This document shows, piece by piece, positions 34,234-42,504 of a stretch of DNA of 64,000 nucleotides. The notes under the pieces were generated by a model. That model searched no databases and was not told the origin of the DNA. It saw only the letters and a list, made by a program, of their open reading frames with translations. Source of the stretch: Hyphomicrobiales bacterium (GTDB lineage Bacteria; Pseudomonadota; Alphaproteobacteria; Rhizobiales; Rhizobiaceae); the NCBI GenBank assembly GCA_900472395.1, contig UCHV01000004.1, positions 62,001 to 126,000 of the forward strand, given 5' to 3'. The position numbers and the translations under genes were made by a program. Position 1 is the stretch's first letter. Each line of letters opens with the position of its first letter.

Positions 34234-35139
34234 ATGCAGACGAAAGCCCCCGAGCAGAAGAATGGAAAGAACTTCCGTCTTTCCTTCGAGTTCTTTCCGC
34301 CCAAATCGCCGGAGATGGAAACCCAGCTTTGGGAGACCGCCTCTGATCTGACGGAATGGGATCCGGAGTTCGTGTCGGTGACCTATGGTGCCGGTGGCTC
34401 CACCAAGGCGCCGACGATGAGCACCATCCAGCGCCTGCTGGCCGACACGCCGCTCGTCACGGCGTCGCACCTGACTTGCGTCGATGCCGCCCGTGAGGAG
34501 ACATTGGGCGTGATCGAGGAACTGCGCGATGCCGGTGTACGTCATATCGTTGCGCTGCGCGGCGATCCGTCGGCCGGTATCGGTACGGCCTACCAACCGC
34601 ATCCCGAAGGTTATGCCAACGCGGCGGAGCTGGTTGCGGCACTGAAAGAAGTCGGCGGTTTCGAAATTTCCGTTTCTGCTTATCCGGAAAAACATCCCGA
34701 GAGCGTCGATACCAATGCCGACATCGAGATGCTGAAGCGCAAGGCGGACAATGGCGCGGATCGTGCCCTGACGCAGTTCTTCTTCGATAACGATGTGTTC
34801 GAGCGCTACATGGACAAGGTGCGCGCCAGCGGTATCACGCTGCCGGTCGTGCCGGGCATCATGCCGATCCAGAACCTGACCATGTTGAAGCGTTTTGCCG
34901 GGCGATGCGGCTCCACAGTGCCGGAGTTCCTCGACAAGCGATTTGCGGGTACCGAGGAGGATGCTGCGGCGCGCGCCGAAGTGGCTGCTGACGTCGCGGC
35001 CGAACAGATCGAGGACCTGATCCGCCGCGGTCTCGGCGAGTTTCATATCTATACGATGAACCGCTCTGCGCTTACCAATGCCGTGCTCGAACGCCTCGGG
35101 CGTCAGCGCGTGCCGGTCAAGGCAGGTGCCGCTGCCTGA
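34234..35139 (+). CDS. metF: 5,10-Methylenetetrahydrofolate reductase
   Basis: A 301-residue FAD-dependent reductase that makes 5-methyltetrahydrofolate for methionine synthase. The N-terminus has LSFEFFPPKS with the conserved glutamate, then FVSVTYGAGGS, SHLTCVDAARE, HIVALRGDPS and TQFFFDNDVF, all standard MetF blocks. The ATG at 34234 has GGAG upstream; a longer frame from 34141 overlaps the regulator gene and is not needed. It is the second gene of an operon with the ArsR-methyltransferase regulator and ends at a terminator. metH, its pathway partner, lies at the left end of the window. Confidence 0.95.
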   Translation: MQTKAPEQKNGKNFRLSFEFFPPKSPEMETQLWETASDLTEWDPEFVSVTYGAGGSTKAPTMSTIQRLLADTPLVTASHLTCVDAAREETLGVIEELRDAGVRHIVALRGDPSAGIGTAYQPHPEGYANAAELVAALKEVGGFEISVSAYPEKHPESVDTNADIEMLKRKADNGADRALTQFFFDNDVFERYMDKVRASGITLPVVPGIMPIQNLTMLKRFAGRCGSTVPEFLDKRFAGTEEDAAARAEVAADVAAEQIEDLIRRGLGEFHIYTMNRSALTNAVLERLGRQRVPVKAGAAA

Positions 35140-35164
35140 TCGGTAGCGCCTTCACTGAAAAAAG

Positions 35165-35198
35165 AGGCCCATGGTCCTTTCGGATCATGGGCCTTTTC
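35165..35198 (+). terminator. Terminator of metF
   Basis: AGGCCCATGGTCC pairs with GGATCATGGGCCT (one G-T pair) around TTTC, followed by TTTC. It lies 25 bases past the metF stop. Confidence 0.85.
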
Positions 35199-35268
35199 AA
35201 TTTGAAGTGCATTGAAGATCAAACGGTCAATGGATGCTGTAATGACCGGTTGAAGGGCGCGGCTGGCC

Positions 35269-35346
35269 TCAGATGAAAAGCATCGAGGCTACGAAAACGA
35301 ACGCTGCACCAACCACCAGGACATTGAGAGAATGAGTGCGTCCCAT
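35269..35346 (-). CDS. 25-residue membrane peptide
   Basis: A short frame on the minus strand encodes MGRTHSLNV followed by a hydrophobic stretch (LVVGAAFVFVASMLFI) to the stop, that is a charged, five- to nine-residue head and one transmembrane helix. The ribosome site AAGGAGG five bases before the ATG is one of the best in the window, which is the main evidence that it is translated. The surrounding 460 bases hold no other gene. A CtrA-type box lies 155 bases upstream. Function is unknown; single-helix peptides of this size often modulate a membrane enzyme or transporter. Confidence 0.65.
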   Translation of the reverse strand: MGRTHSLNVLVVGAAFVFVASMLFI

Positions 35347-35600
35347 ATCTGCCTCCTTGCGTTGACATTCCGATTGTGGCGAGTTTCGCCGCAATTGCAA
35401 ACGCAAATTTACGCTGTGTAATGCGGCGTGTGGACCAAAGTGCCGCTGTTATCGATTTAATTAGCTGATTTTAATGAATAAAGCGCATTAACGACCATGC
35501 TTAACCGTCACTTAAATTAACCCGCCGGCCTGTTAATAAGTGTTACGTTACGTGATGCTTTGCCACAATTGTGCTGTGGAAACGAGAATCGAATGCTGGG
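35347..35600. other. AT-rich intergenic stretch
   Basis: Apart from the CtrA-type box at 35501-35515, this AT-rich region between the membrane peptide and the EamA gene holds no coding frame. It has several TTAA and TTAAT runs and probably contains the promoter of the peptide gene. Confidence 0.5.
35501..35515. promoter_or_regulatory. CtrA-type box
   Basis: TTAACCGTCACTTAA fits TTAA-N7-TTAA. It lies upstream of the minus-strand membrane peptide gene (start 35346) and downstream of the EamA gene, so the peptide is the only obvious target. The region is AT-rich, which raises the chance of a random match. Confidence 0.4.
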
Positions 35601-36506
35601 TCAGCGGCGAATTTTCAGCATGTCGTTCAGCACCAGAAGCCCAAGTCCGATAAGAGCCATGCCGGCGATTTCTGCAATATCCAGTCGCTCATGCAGGAAT
35701 ATCGCGCCGAGCAGGATGGCGCTCGGCGGTACCAGCAGCGTCACCAGAGAGGTGTAGGTGGCCCCGGCTGTCGCAAGAATGCGGAAATAGATCAGATAGC
35801 CGAGCGCGGTGGAAAGCAGGGCGAGGGCGAGGATGGCGCAGACGACTGTTGTCGATGGAAATTGGATTGTCCACGGTTGATCGGCGATCAGCATGACGGG
35901 GAGCATCGTGATCGATGAAGCCGTGAGCTGCCCGGTTGCCGTTACCGGTGCGGGAAGACCGCGAAAGCGCTTGCCGTAGGTTCCGGCACAGCCGTAGGAG
36001 AGTGCGGCGAGGATAGGCAGGATCAGCGCCCAGAGCGGCGCCGCGGTGGAGGTGAAGACACCCGGCCCAATCAATACCACCGTGCCGGCAAGGCCGAGCA
36101 GGCAGCCGGCAATCTTGGCGGTAGAGAGCTTTTCATCCTCGGTAAACCGGTTGGCGATCAGAACGGTGAAGATCGGCGTTGTGGCATTGAGGATGGCGGC
36201 CAATCCGGCCCCGATCTCGGTCTGGCCGAAAAAGATCAGCGTGTGCGGAATGGCGTTGTTGATGAGGCCGAGAATGGCGAAGGAGCGCCAATGCTCTTTC
36301 AGCAGCCGGTAAGTATCGAATCGCCCACGCAGATAGATGTGCAGCGCCAGCGCCGCCAGAAACAGCCGGAAGAAAACCAGCGTGAAAGGCGGCACCTGCG
36401 CCACCGCGATGCGGGCAAAAAAGAATGAGCCGCCCCAGAGCAGGCCAAGAACGAAAAGCAGCGCCCAGGCGGTCGCGCCGGGTTTCGAAAGCGTGTGGGC
36501 GGTCAT
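35601..36506 (-). CDS. EamA/DMT-family transporter
   Basis: A 301-residue inner-membrane protein with ten predicted hydrophobic segments in two EamA repeats: the first begins WALLFVLGLLWGGSFFFARI near residue 14, the second near residue 155 (LWALILPILAALSYGCAGTY). The end of each repeat has the usual Pro/Gly-rich motif (VPPSAILLGAIFLHER near residue 260). Family members export amino acids, metabolites or drugs; the substrate cannot be read. The ATG at 36506 is chosen because the two repeats start there; upstream sequence includes the terminator region of the next gene. Confidence 0.9.
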   Translation of the reverse strand: MTAHTLSKPGATAWALLFVLGLLWGGSFFFARIAVAQVPPFTLVFFRLFLAALALHIYLRGRFDTYRLLKEHWRSFAILGLINNAIPHTLIFFGQTEIGAGLAAILNATTPIFTVLIANRFTEDEKLSTAKIAGCLLGLAGTVVLIGPGVFTSTAAPLWALILPILAALSYGCAGTYGKRFRGLPAPVTATGQLTASSITMLPVMLIADQPWTIQFPSTTVVCAILALALLSTALGYLIYFRILATAGATYTSLVTLLVPPSAILLGAIFLHERLDIAEIAGMALIGLGLLVLNDMLKIRR

Positions 36507-36554
36507 GTCGGCAAAAATCTCCCGTAGGATCCAAGCCATACTCCCGCAACCCAA

Positions 36555-36588
36555 ACGCCGCCACCCGATTTTTGCGGGATGGCGGCGT
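36555..36588 (-). terminator. Terminator of the MltB-like transglycosylase gene
   Basis: ACGCCGCCA-CCCG pairs with CGGGATGGCGGCGT (single bulge) around ATTTTTG, 30 bases past the stop on the minus strand. The T-run is short. Confidence 0.6.
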
Positions 36589-36618
36589 GTTGGAAAATTT
36601 CGGTTCGTCAGAGGTGGA

Positions 36619-37848
36619 TCAGAGGCCCTGAACCAGCTGCTGGGTCGGCCAGCCGTCTGCCGGAAGGCCAAGGCGCTGCTGTTCCTTCTGGATGGCGGTA
36701 CGAGTACCGGAACCCAAGATGCCATCGATCTTGCCGACGTCGTGGCCACGCGCCTGCAGCTTGGTCTGCAGGTCCTTCATGGCGGCATCGTCGAGCGCCG
36801 GGTCGGGATTGCCCTTGGCGTAGGTGGGCGCGCCGGACAGGCGGGTGGCGAAATAGGCGGCCGAGGTCGTGTAGATGAACGACTGGTTCCATTCCAGATA
36901 GATGTTGAAGTTCGGGTAGGTCAGGAAGACCGGACCCTTGCGGCCCTGCGGCATGATCAGCGCTGCCGGCAGGTTGCCGAACTTGGTGTTACCGTCACGC
37001 GGGGTAACGCCGAGCTTGAACCATTCGGATGCCGGGATCTCGTTGCCGAGGCCTGTCTTTTCCCAGGCAAGGTTTTCCGGAACCTGCACTTCCTGGATCC
37101 ACGGCTCGCCCTTGCGGTAACCGAGCGACTTGATGAAGGCGGCGGCGGTCAGCACTGCATCGGCCGAAGATTTCTTCACGTCGATATGGCCGGAATTGTC
37201 GCCATCGACACCGTGGGCGATGATGTCTTTCGGCAGCATCTGTACCTGGCCGACTTCACCGGCCCATGCACCTGTGTTGGTGGCTGGGTCGAGATCGCCG
37301 TGCTGGACCATCTCGATCAGTGCGATCAACTGCGGACGAAACAGTTGCGGGCGGCGGCAATCATGCGCCAGTGTCACGAGGGCGTTGCGGGTGTTGAAAT
37401 CGCCCTGCACAGCGCCGAAATCGGTTTCCATGGCCCAGAAGGCGGTGATGACGCCGGCCGGCACGCCATATTCGCTTTCGGCGCGGCCAAAGATGTCCTT
37501 CATCTGGCTCATCTTCTGGCGGCCGATATCGAGGCGGGCCTGGCTGACGGTGCGCTGCGAGAATTCAAGGAAAGTCTGGCGGAAGACGCCCTGGGCGCGG
37601 TCGCGCGACAGAACCTTCTGATCAATCTGCGCGCCGGCAAGAGCCGTATCGACGGCGCTGGCCGGAATGCCCTTGGCGATAGCTTCCTGCTTCACGCCAG
37701 CCAGAAAGGCCGGCAGTTCGCCGCCACATGCCACCGGCTTGGTGTCGTTGCCGGCGGACAGTTCCAGCGACGCGGCCTGCGTCAGCGTGGTGGTGGCGAG
37801 GAGGGCAGGCAGGGTGAGGGCGAGCGCAAGGCGACGGGCGACGGACAT
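36619..37848 (-). CDS. Lytic murein transglycosylase (MltB-like) with peptidoglycan-binding domain
   Basis: A 409-residue periplasmic enzyme that cleaves the glycan strand with formation of 1,6-anhydro-muramic ends. The signal peptide of about 26 residues ends in LTQAA. The catalytic domain (about 40-325) has FWAMETDFGAVQG with the catalytic glutamate, then GEVGQVQMLPKDI and PNFNIYLEWNQS. The C-terminal 65 residues are a peptidoglycan-binding domain (LQTKLQARGHDVGKIDGILG). The ATG at 37848 has GGAAA upstream; a longer frame to 37905 would put 19 extra residues before the signal peptide. A 14-bp tandem repeat lies upstream. Confidence 0.92.
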   Translation of the reverse strand: MSVARRLALALTLPALLATTTLTQAASLELSAGNDTKPVACGGELPAFLAGVKQEAIAKGIPASAVDTALAGAQIDQKVLSRDRAQGVFRQTFLEFSQRTVSQARLDIGRQKMSQMKDIFGRAESEYGVPAGVITAFWAMETDFGAVQGDFNTRNALVTLAHDCRRPQLFRPQLIALIEMVQHGDLDPATNTGAWAGEVGQVQMLPKDIIAHGVDGDNSGHIDVKKSSADAVLTAAAFIKSLGYRKGEPWIQEVQVPENLAWEKTGLGNEIPASEWFKLGVTPRDGNTKFGNLPAALIMPQGRKGPVFLTYPNFNIYLEWNQSFIYTTSAAYFATRLSGAPTYAKGNPDPALDDAAMKDLQTKLQARGHDVGKIDGILGSGTRTAIQKEQQRLGLPADGWPTQQLVQGL

Positions 37849-37891
37849 GGACAGGTTTCCTGTTGTGGGCAAATGCAAGGTCGTGAGTTGT

Positions 37892-37919
37892 TGTGACGCA
37901 AACAATGTGACGTAAACAA
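37892..37919. repeat. Two tandem 14-bp units upstream of the transglycosylase gene
   Basis: TGTGACGCAAACAA is followed directly by TGTGACGTAAACAA (one difference), 44-71 bases before the MltB-like start. Tandem half-sites in a promoter region may bind a response regulator; this is inference. Confidence 0.5.
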
Positions 37920-37997
37920 GGAAACGACCCGGATATGGGCCGTCTTACATCAGTTCCTTGTCATTTCTACAAGTACCGTCTCGAAAGCGCGGAACTC

Positions 37998-38780
37998 TTA
38001 CCTGTTGGCGGAAGCAACCCACTGGCGCCAGTTCTTTTCCGATCCGGCAAACACGTTGATATCCGTTGGCCCCTTGATGCCCGGAATGATGCCTGTCGCG
38101 GTATATTGCCAGAAGGTCCATTTGCGATTGGCATAGATCTGGCTCGGATGTGCGGCCACCGAGCGTACCCAGAAATGATGATTGCTGAAGGCGCCGACCA
38201 GCCTGTCACGATGAAAATCGACGGATGTGTAGATGATCGGCCGCACACCGTAATGGGCCTCGATACGGTCCATGAAACGCTGCATCGCATCGCGCACCGT
38301 ATCCGTATCCGGCTTCAGCTTGCAGGTGGGCGAGGCGTGGTTCCACTCCATGTCGATGACCGGCGGCAGCATGTTGGCTTCCTTCGGCACGTTCTGGATG
38401 AACCAGTCGGCCTGGTCTTCCGGTGTCGAGCAGAAGTAATAGAAATGATAGGCCGAATGCGGAATGCCGGCCCTTGCTGCACCCGCCCAATGGGTGGTGA
38501 AGGCGGAATCGATGCGATCCTTGCCTTCGGTACCCTTGATGAACACGAAAGCGACGCCGGATTTCTTCACCTCCTGCCAGTCGATATCCGTGCCGTTCCA
38601 CTTCGACAGGTCGATACCGTGAACTTCATGCCGGCCGGGGTGGTTTCGGCCAAAATCCTGCGGGTCATTATCCTTGAACCGTGTGCCCTTGATCGATGGC
38701 GTATCGAGAAGGTCGGCGGTGGATGTGCAGCCGGCGGCCAGCACTGCGGTTACGGCAAGGGCAAGAAGGGCGCGACGCAT
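37998..38780 (-). CDS. GH25 lysozyme-like lipoprotein
   Basis: A 260-residue glycosyl hydrolase family 25 (Chalaropsis-type lysozyme) protein. The start at 38780 gives a lipoprotein signal peptide with lipobox LAAGC near residue 18; the longer frame to 38846 would bury it. The barrel shows GIDLSKWNG (first catalytic Asp), VFIKGTEGKD, HFYYFCS, the acidic pair in PPVIDMEWNH near residue 135, and IIYTSVDF and FWQYTATG near the end. It cuts the glycan of peptidoglycan between muramic acid and glucosamine and is probably anchored in the outer or inner membrane. Substrate and role in the cell are inferred from the family. Confidence 0.9.
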   Translation of the reverse strand: MRRALLALAVTAVLAAGCTSTADLLDTPSIKGTRFKDNDPQDFGRNHPGRHEVHGIDLSKWNGTDIDWQEVKKSGVAFVFIKGTEGKDRIDSAFTTHWAGAARAGIPHSAYHFYYFCSTPEDQADWFIQNVPKEANMLPPVIDMEWNHASPTCKLKPDTDTVRDAMQRFMDRIEAHYGVRPIIYTSVDFHRDRLVGAFSNHHFWVRSVAAHPSQIYANRKWTFWQYTATGIIPGIKGPTDINVFAGSEKNWRQWVASANR

Positions 38781-38927
38781 GAAGGGTCCGGTCTTGAGGC
38801 TGAGATGTTTCGACCACCCAGGCGCGCTGGTGTGGCCGAATCTCATGTATCACAAAGGCCGGAAAATTGGAGCCGGGTGAACCCGGCTACCGATGACAAT
38901 TGTGTCAGGAGTTATGCAGGGCGAGTG

Positions 38928-39605
38928 TCAGGCACGTTTGCGGATGATCGCATGCCATGCGTAACCGCCGCCGATTTCCTCGAAAATCATGTCGGCATTG
39001 GCGTCCGCCAGCCGCTTTTCCAAGGCCTCGTGCAGGTCGGCGCGTGGCGTGACATGGAAGCGGATGAGCCAGGCTTGCAGCATGCTGCGAAACCATGCGG
39101 GCAGGCGCTCCTGCTGGCCGAAATCGACGATATGCAGCGAGCCGCCCGGCTTGACGGCTTTTAATGCGGAATCGATTGCGCCTTCCCAGTCGGGGATCAT
39201 CGACAGGGCGTAGGAAATCAGGATGCGATCGAACCCATCCGTGGCAAAATCCTGCGCGGTAAAAGTGGTCGCGTCCGCGACTTTCAGAACCGGCTGTTCG
39301 GTCTTGCCCCGAAAATTGCGGCGGGCGCTTTCCAGCATTTCCGCCGAAATATCCAGACCGTAGAGTTTGGCGCCCTTGTGGTGCTTGTGCGCAAGCAGAA
39401 GGTTGCGGCCGGTGCCGCAGCCGACTTCCAGAAGCGTCTCGCCTTGCGCCATGCCAAGACCGACAATCGCCTTGTCCCGGCCGAACAGGTAATATTTGCG
39501 GGTCAGATCATAGATGTGGCGCTGGTAACGGTACATGCCGTCCATGCGGGCCGCATGCTCGATATCGCCGCCGTTAAGCTGGTTATGCTCGCCTACAGAT
39601 GCCAT
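38928..39605 (-). CDS. btaB: Diacylglyceryl-homoserine N-methyltransferase
   Basis: A 225-residue SAM-dependent methyltransferase that adds three methyl groups to the homoserine head of diacylglyceryl-homoserine to give the betaine lipid DGTS. Near residue 20 is MDGMYRYQRHIYDLTRKYYL, a BtaB signature, then motif I LLEVGCGTGRNLLL near residue 57 and LYGLDISAEMLESAR. The start at 39605 has GGAG eight bases upstream and lies 13 bases past the btaA stop, so the two genes form an operon. The pair replaces phospholipids with a phosphorus-free lipid, in related bacteria during phosphate limitation; no Pho box was identified here. Confidence 0.92.
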   Translation of the reverse strand: MASVGEHNQLNGGDIEHAARMDGMYRYQRHIYDLTRKYYLFGRDKAIVGLGMAQGETLLEVGCGTGRNLLLAHKHHKGAKLYGLDISAEMLESARRNFRGKTEQPVLKVADATTFTAQDFATDGFDRILISYALSMIPDWEGAIDSALKAVKPGGSLHIVDFGQQERLPAWFRSMLQAWLIRFHVTPRADLHEALEKRLADANADMIFEEIGGGYAWHAIIRKRA

Positions 39606-39618
39606 CAGCCGACTCCGC

Positions 39619-40866
39619 TCAGGCATTTTTCGTGTAGATGTGGAAACCGCCGTAGATGGCGGAACGATCCTGGAGGTTGAGTGCCTCGGATCGCTCCTGC
39701 TGATAGGTCCACTGGTCGGCGATGGCCTGCGACAGGCGACCATCGATAACGCTTTTTTCCGCCGCAGTGCGGAAGATCACGCGCGCGCCCGGAGTGGCGG
39801 TGCGGCTGATTTCGGTCCAGAGGTCGTTCAGCTGCTCGTCGTTCATCCAGTCCTGCGCATCAAGCAGGATGTAGCGATCGACAGAAGACGCCGACTTCTG
39901 GTTCAGCAGTTCGGTGAAGCTGGCGTGATGGACGCTGACACGTTCGGCATTATCGCGGATCGCGGAGTAATGTTCCTCGCGCAGATAGGTCGGCAGCGAA
40001 CCTTCATGCGGTTGCGGATAACGGCGGGTGAAGGCCTGCCAGGCAAAATAATTGTCGCGCAGCGGGAAATGGCAGGCGAGCTTTTCGAGGCGCTGGCGCA
40101 GGACCGGCGCGATGGAGCCGTCGTCGGCAAGGCTTGCAAGCTCGTCATATTGCTGCGGCGGGATGCCGAGGCCGAACAGCGAGCTCTTGCGGCTGGTGAG
40201 GAATTTGATGAACGGCTTGTCGAACAGCGGTGCGATGCGATCATCGAAGAACTGGCGCTGTTCGCGCAGAGACTTCGCTTCCGCCATCTTTGTCAGATCA
40301 ACGCCGTGCAGGCGTGCAAGCAGATGGCCGACGCCGATGAAGCGGCCGAGAAGGCCCGTACGATAGATGTTGCGCTTGAAGACATCGATACGGCGACGGC
40401 CTGTAAGACCGCGCTTCTGCCAGTAGGCGCGGGTCGTGTCATCGAGATGGGGAGCGATGATATTGTCGAAAGCGGAAACATTGCCGCGGACATTGTGCTG
40501 GCCAAGCAGGCGCACGACATCCGAATGGGCTGGCAGGTGACGGAACGCGGTGAGCTTCAGGCGATTGAGCGCGACGTGGTGCGGGTTGAGATCGACCACA
40601 TCGATCTTTTCCGGGCTGCGGCTGAGATAGGCAAGCATGTTGCAGCCACCGGAAGCGATGGTGACGACGCGATGACCTTCGGCAAGCTCCATCGCCGCCA
40701 TGTCCACATCGGGATCCTCCCAGATCTGCGGGTAGACCAGACCGGAAAAGAGAAGCCCGAACATCCGCTCTGAAAAACCCTTGGCCGAGAGAGCCTTATG
40801 CTGGAGGAGGGCGGTCCGGAGCTTGTCGTTCTTGAGGTAACCGGCTTCCGATGCAAAATCCGTCAT
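39619..40866 (-). CDS. btaA: SAM:diacylglycerol 3-amino-3-carboxypropyltransferase
   Basis: A 415-residue enzyme that transfers the aminocarboxypropyl group of S-adenosylmethionine to diacylglycerol, the first step to DGTS. Diagnostic blocks are GLVYPQIWEDPDVDMAAMEL near residue 43, VTIASGGCNMLAYLSRSPEK near residue 68, VVDLNPHHVALNRLKL near residue 90, and DRYILLDAQDWMNDEQL near residue 330. The length equals the usual 410-420. It is the first gene of the btaAB operon. The identification rests on the rare combination of these motifs and on the adjacent btaB. Confidence 0.93.
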   Translation of the reverse strand: MTDFASEAGYLKNDKLRTALLQHKALSAKGFSERMFGLLFSGLVYPQIWEDPDVDMAAMELAEGHRVVTIASGGCNMLAYLSRSPEKIDVVDLNPHHVALNRLKLTAFRHLPAHSDVVRLLGQHNVRGNVSAFDNIIAPHLDDTTRAYWQKRGLTGRRRIDVFKRNIYRTGLLGRFIGVGHLLARLHGVDLTKMAEAKSLREQRQFFDDRIAPLFDKPFIKFLTSRKSSLFGLGIPPQQYDELASLADDGSIAPVLRQRLEKLACHFPLRDNYFAWQAFTRRYPQPHEGSLPTYLREEHYSAIRDNAERVSVHHASFTELLNQKSASSVDRYILLDAQDWMNDEQLNDLWTEISRTATPGARVIFRTAAEKSVIDGRLSQAIADQWTYQQERSEALNLQDRSAIYGGFHIYTKNA

Positions 40867-41013
40867 GGTGGTTTCCTGCTCTTCATGAGTTGAAACGGCT
40901 CTAGACGCGGCCTGCTACAGTTTGATGACGCGACATGTGACGAACGTGACGGTTTCTGCCCCTTCACATGGCGGGAGTTTCCTGATTGCATGCGCCGGCA
41001 ACGGGAGCCTGCA

Positions 41014-42360
41014 ATGCGCATCATCAAGATCGTCCTTGTCACCATCCTCGTGCTGCTTGCAGCCTGTGTGACGTGGCTTGTCACCATGCCGCCGGAATTG
41101 CTTCGGGTCGGCAGCGGGTATGCCGCCAAGATCGTGTGTTCAAACGTGTTTCTGGCGGATCGCGATGCGCAGGACGTGTTGGCGGTCGACGTGCAGGCAC
41201 CCGGCCACCCGCTGCTGCGACTGATGCGGGTCTCGGTCGATCGGCAGTCGGCCAGAGTGGAGGCGGCAATCCTCGGTTTCGTTGCGCCTTCAATCGCCGT
41301 TTATCGCGATGGTCTTGGATGCGCGGTGACGCAGGATCTTTCCGCCAGAGGCGAAAAATTTCAAAGCCCACCCATCCTCGCTGCCGAATCAGGCCCGGCG
41401 GATGTGCTGTTCCCCGACGGCACGAAGATCGAAGCAGACCAGCGGATCACGCCGATCCTTGCCAATGAGACCTTGACCGGTCCGGGCATGCGTGCGGTCA
41501 TCGTGGCGCAGAACGGGCGAATTCTTGCAGAGCGTTATGGGACGGGCTTTTCGGAAAAGACGCCGCTGATCGGCTGGTCGATGGTGAAGACGGTCAATGC
41601 GGCGCTGATTGCGAAGCTGGTTGGCGAGGGAAAGCTTGCCTACACGGATCGCAACCTGTTTGCACAATGGGCAAACGACGAGCGCAGCGAGATCACTCTG
41701 GCGCAATTGCTTGCCATGGAAAGCGGGCTTGGCTTCAACGAGGATTACGGCACGGTGGCGGATGTCACGCGTATGCTGTTCCTTGAGCAGGATATGGCCG
41801 AGTTCGCTATCGACACTCCGCTTGAGGCTTCGCCGGGCACAAAATTTTCCTATTCATCCGGCACCTCGGTCGTGCTGTCGAAACTCTGGATGGACAGGAT
41901 CGGCGACAAGGCGACAGCGCTTGCCTTTCCACGCAAGGCGCTGTTTGCGCCGCTCGGTATGGAGAGTGCCGTTTTCGAGACCGACGCAAGCGGCACCTTT
42001 GCCGGCAGTTCCTACATCTATGCGACGGCGCGCGACTGGACGCGGTTCGGCATGCTTCTGGCAGCCGATGGTGTGTGGAGGGGGCAGCGCCTGCTGCCGG
42101 AGGGCACCGTTGCGATGATGGGCAAGGCGTCGCCCAAATCCGATGGCCGTTATTCGCAGATGCAGACCTGGCTGAAGCTTTATGGCCGCGATGCCGACGG
42201 CTTGCCGGCTGACATGTTCATGCTGAGCGGGCATGACGGGCAGACGGTTGCCGTGGTGCCGTCCATGGGGCTGGTGGTGGTGCGGTTGGGGCTGACGCCG
42301 TCAGGTGGTGGTTACAATGTGCTTGAACTGATTGCGGCAGCGGCGAAGGCGGTGCGGTGA
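41014..42360 (+). CDS. Serine hydrolase of the beta-lactamase/class C PBP fold
   Basis: A 448-residue protein with an N-terminal membrane anchor or signal (IIKIVLVTILVLLAACVTWL). The catalytic serine is in IGWSMVKTVNA (SxxK) near residue 190, the second motif is the tyrosine in SYSSGTSVVLS (YSS) near residue 280, and the third (KTG-equivalent) is probably HDG near residue 410. This is the 6-aminohexanoate hydrolase/EstB-like group rather than a true beta-lactamase. GGGAG lies seven bases before the ATG at 41014. It is divergent from the btaA gene. Substrate unknown; a periplasmic ester or D-amino peptide is likely. Confidence 0.85.
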   Translation: MRIIKIVLVTILVLLAACVTWLVTMPPELLRVGSGYAAKIVCSNVFLADRDAQDVLAVDVQAPGHPLLRLMRVSVDRQSARVEAAILGFVAPSIAVYRDGLGCAVTQDLSARGEKFQSPPILAAESGPADVLFPDGTKIEADQRITPILANETLTGPGMRAVIVAQNGRILAERYGTGFSEKTPLIGWSMVKTVNAALIAKLVGEGKLAYTDRNLFAQWANDERSEITLAQLLAMESGLGFNEDYGTVADVTRMLFLEQDMAEFAIDTPLEASPGTKFSYSSGTSVVLSKLWMDRIGDKATALAFPRKALFAPLGMESAVFETDASGTFAGSSYIYATARDWTRFGMLLAADGVWRGQRLLPEGTVAMMGKASPKSDGRYSQMQTWLKLYGRDADGLPADMFMLSGHDGQTVAVVPSMGLVVVRLGLTPSGGGYNVLELIAAAAKAVR

Positions 42361-42400
42361 TTCCGCTTTTGTTCGAGGGTGCTTCACACATGACACGACA

Positions 42401-42480
42401 TCATCCTCGGCCTTGTGCCGAGGATCTGCGGAACGTCAATATGGCTCGTGGTTAGATCCTTGGGACAGGCCCAAGGATGA
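42401..42480. repeat. Small palindromic intergenic element with two hairpins (RIME-like)
   Basis: An 80-base unit begins TCATCCTCGG and ends CCAAGGATGA, an inverted terminal repeat. It contains two hairpins with 9-bp perfect stems (42403-42425 and 42456-42478) whose arms are related to each other. Such short palindromic units are dispersed in intergenic DNA of rhizobia. It lies between a plus-strand gene and the end of a minus-strand gene, so it may also act as a bidirectional terminator. Confidence 0.7.
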
Positions 42481-42504
42481 CGTGCGGAGAGACTTATCCC
42501 GCAA

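Noticed and set aside
40990-42360. True beta-lactamase resistance gene
   Set aside because: SxxK and YSS are present, but the third motif is HDG-like and the overall pattern is that of the EstB/hexanoate-dimer hydrolase group, so no resistance role is claimed.
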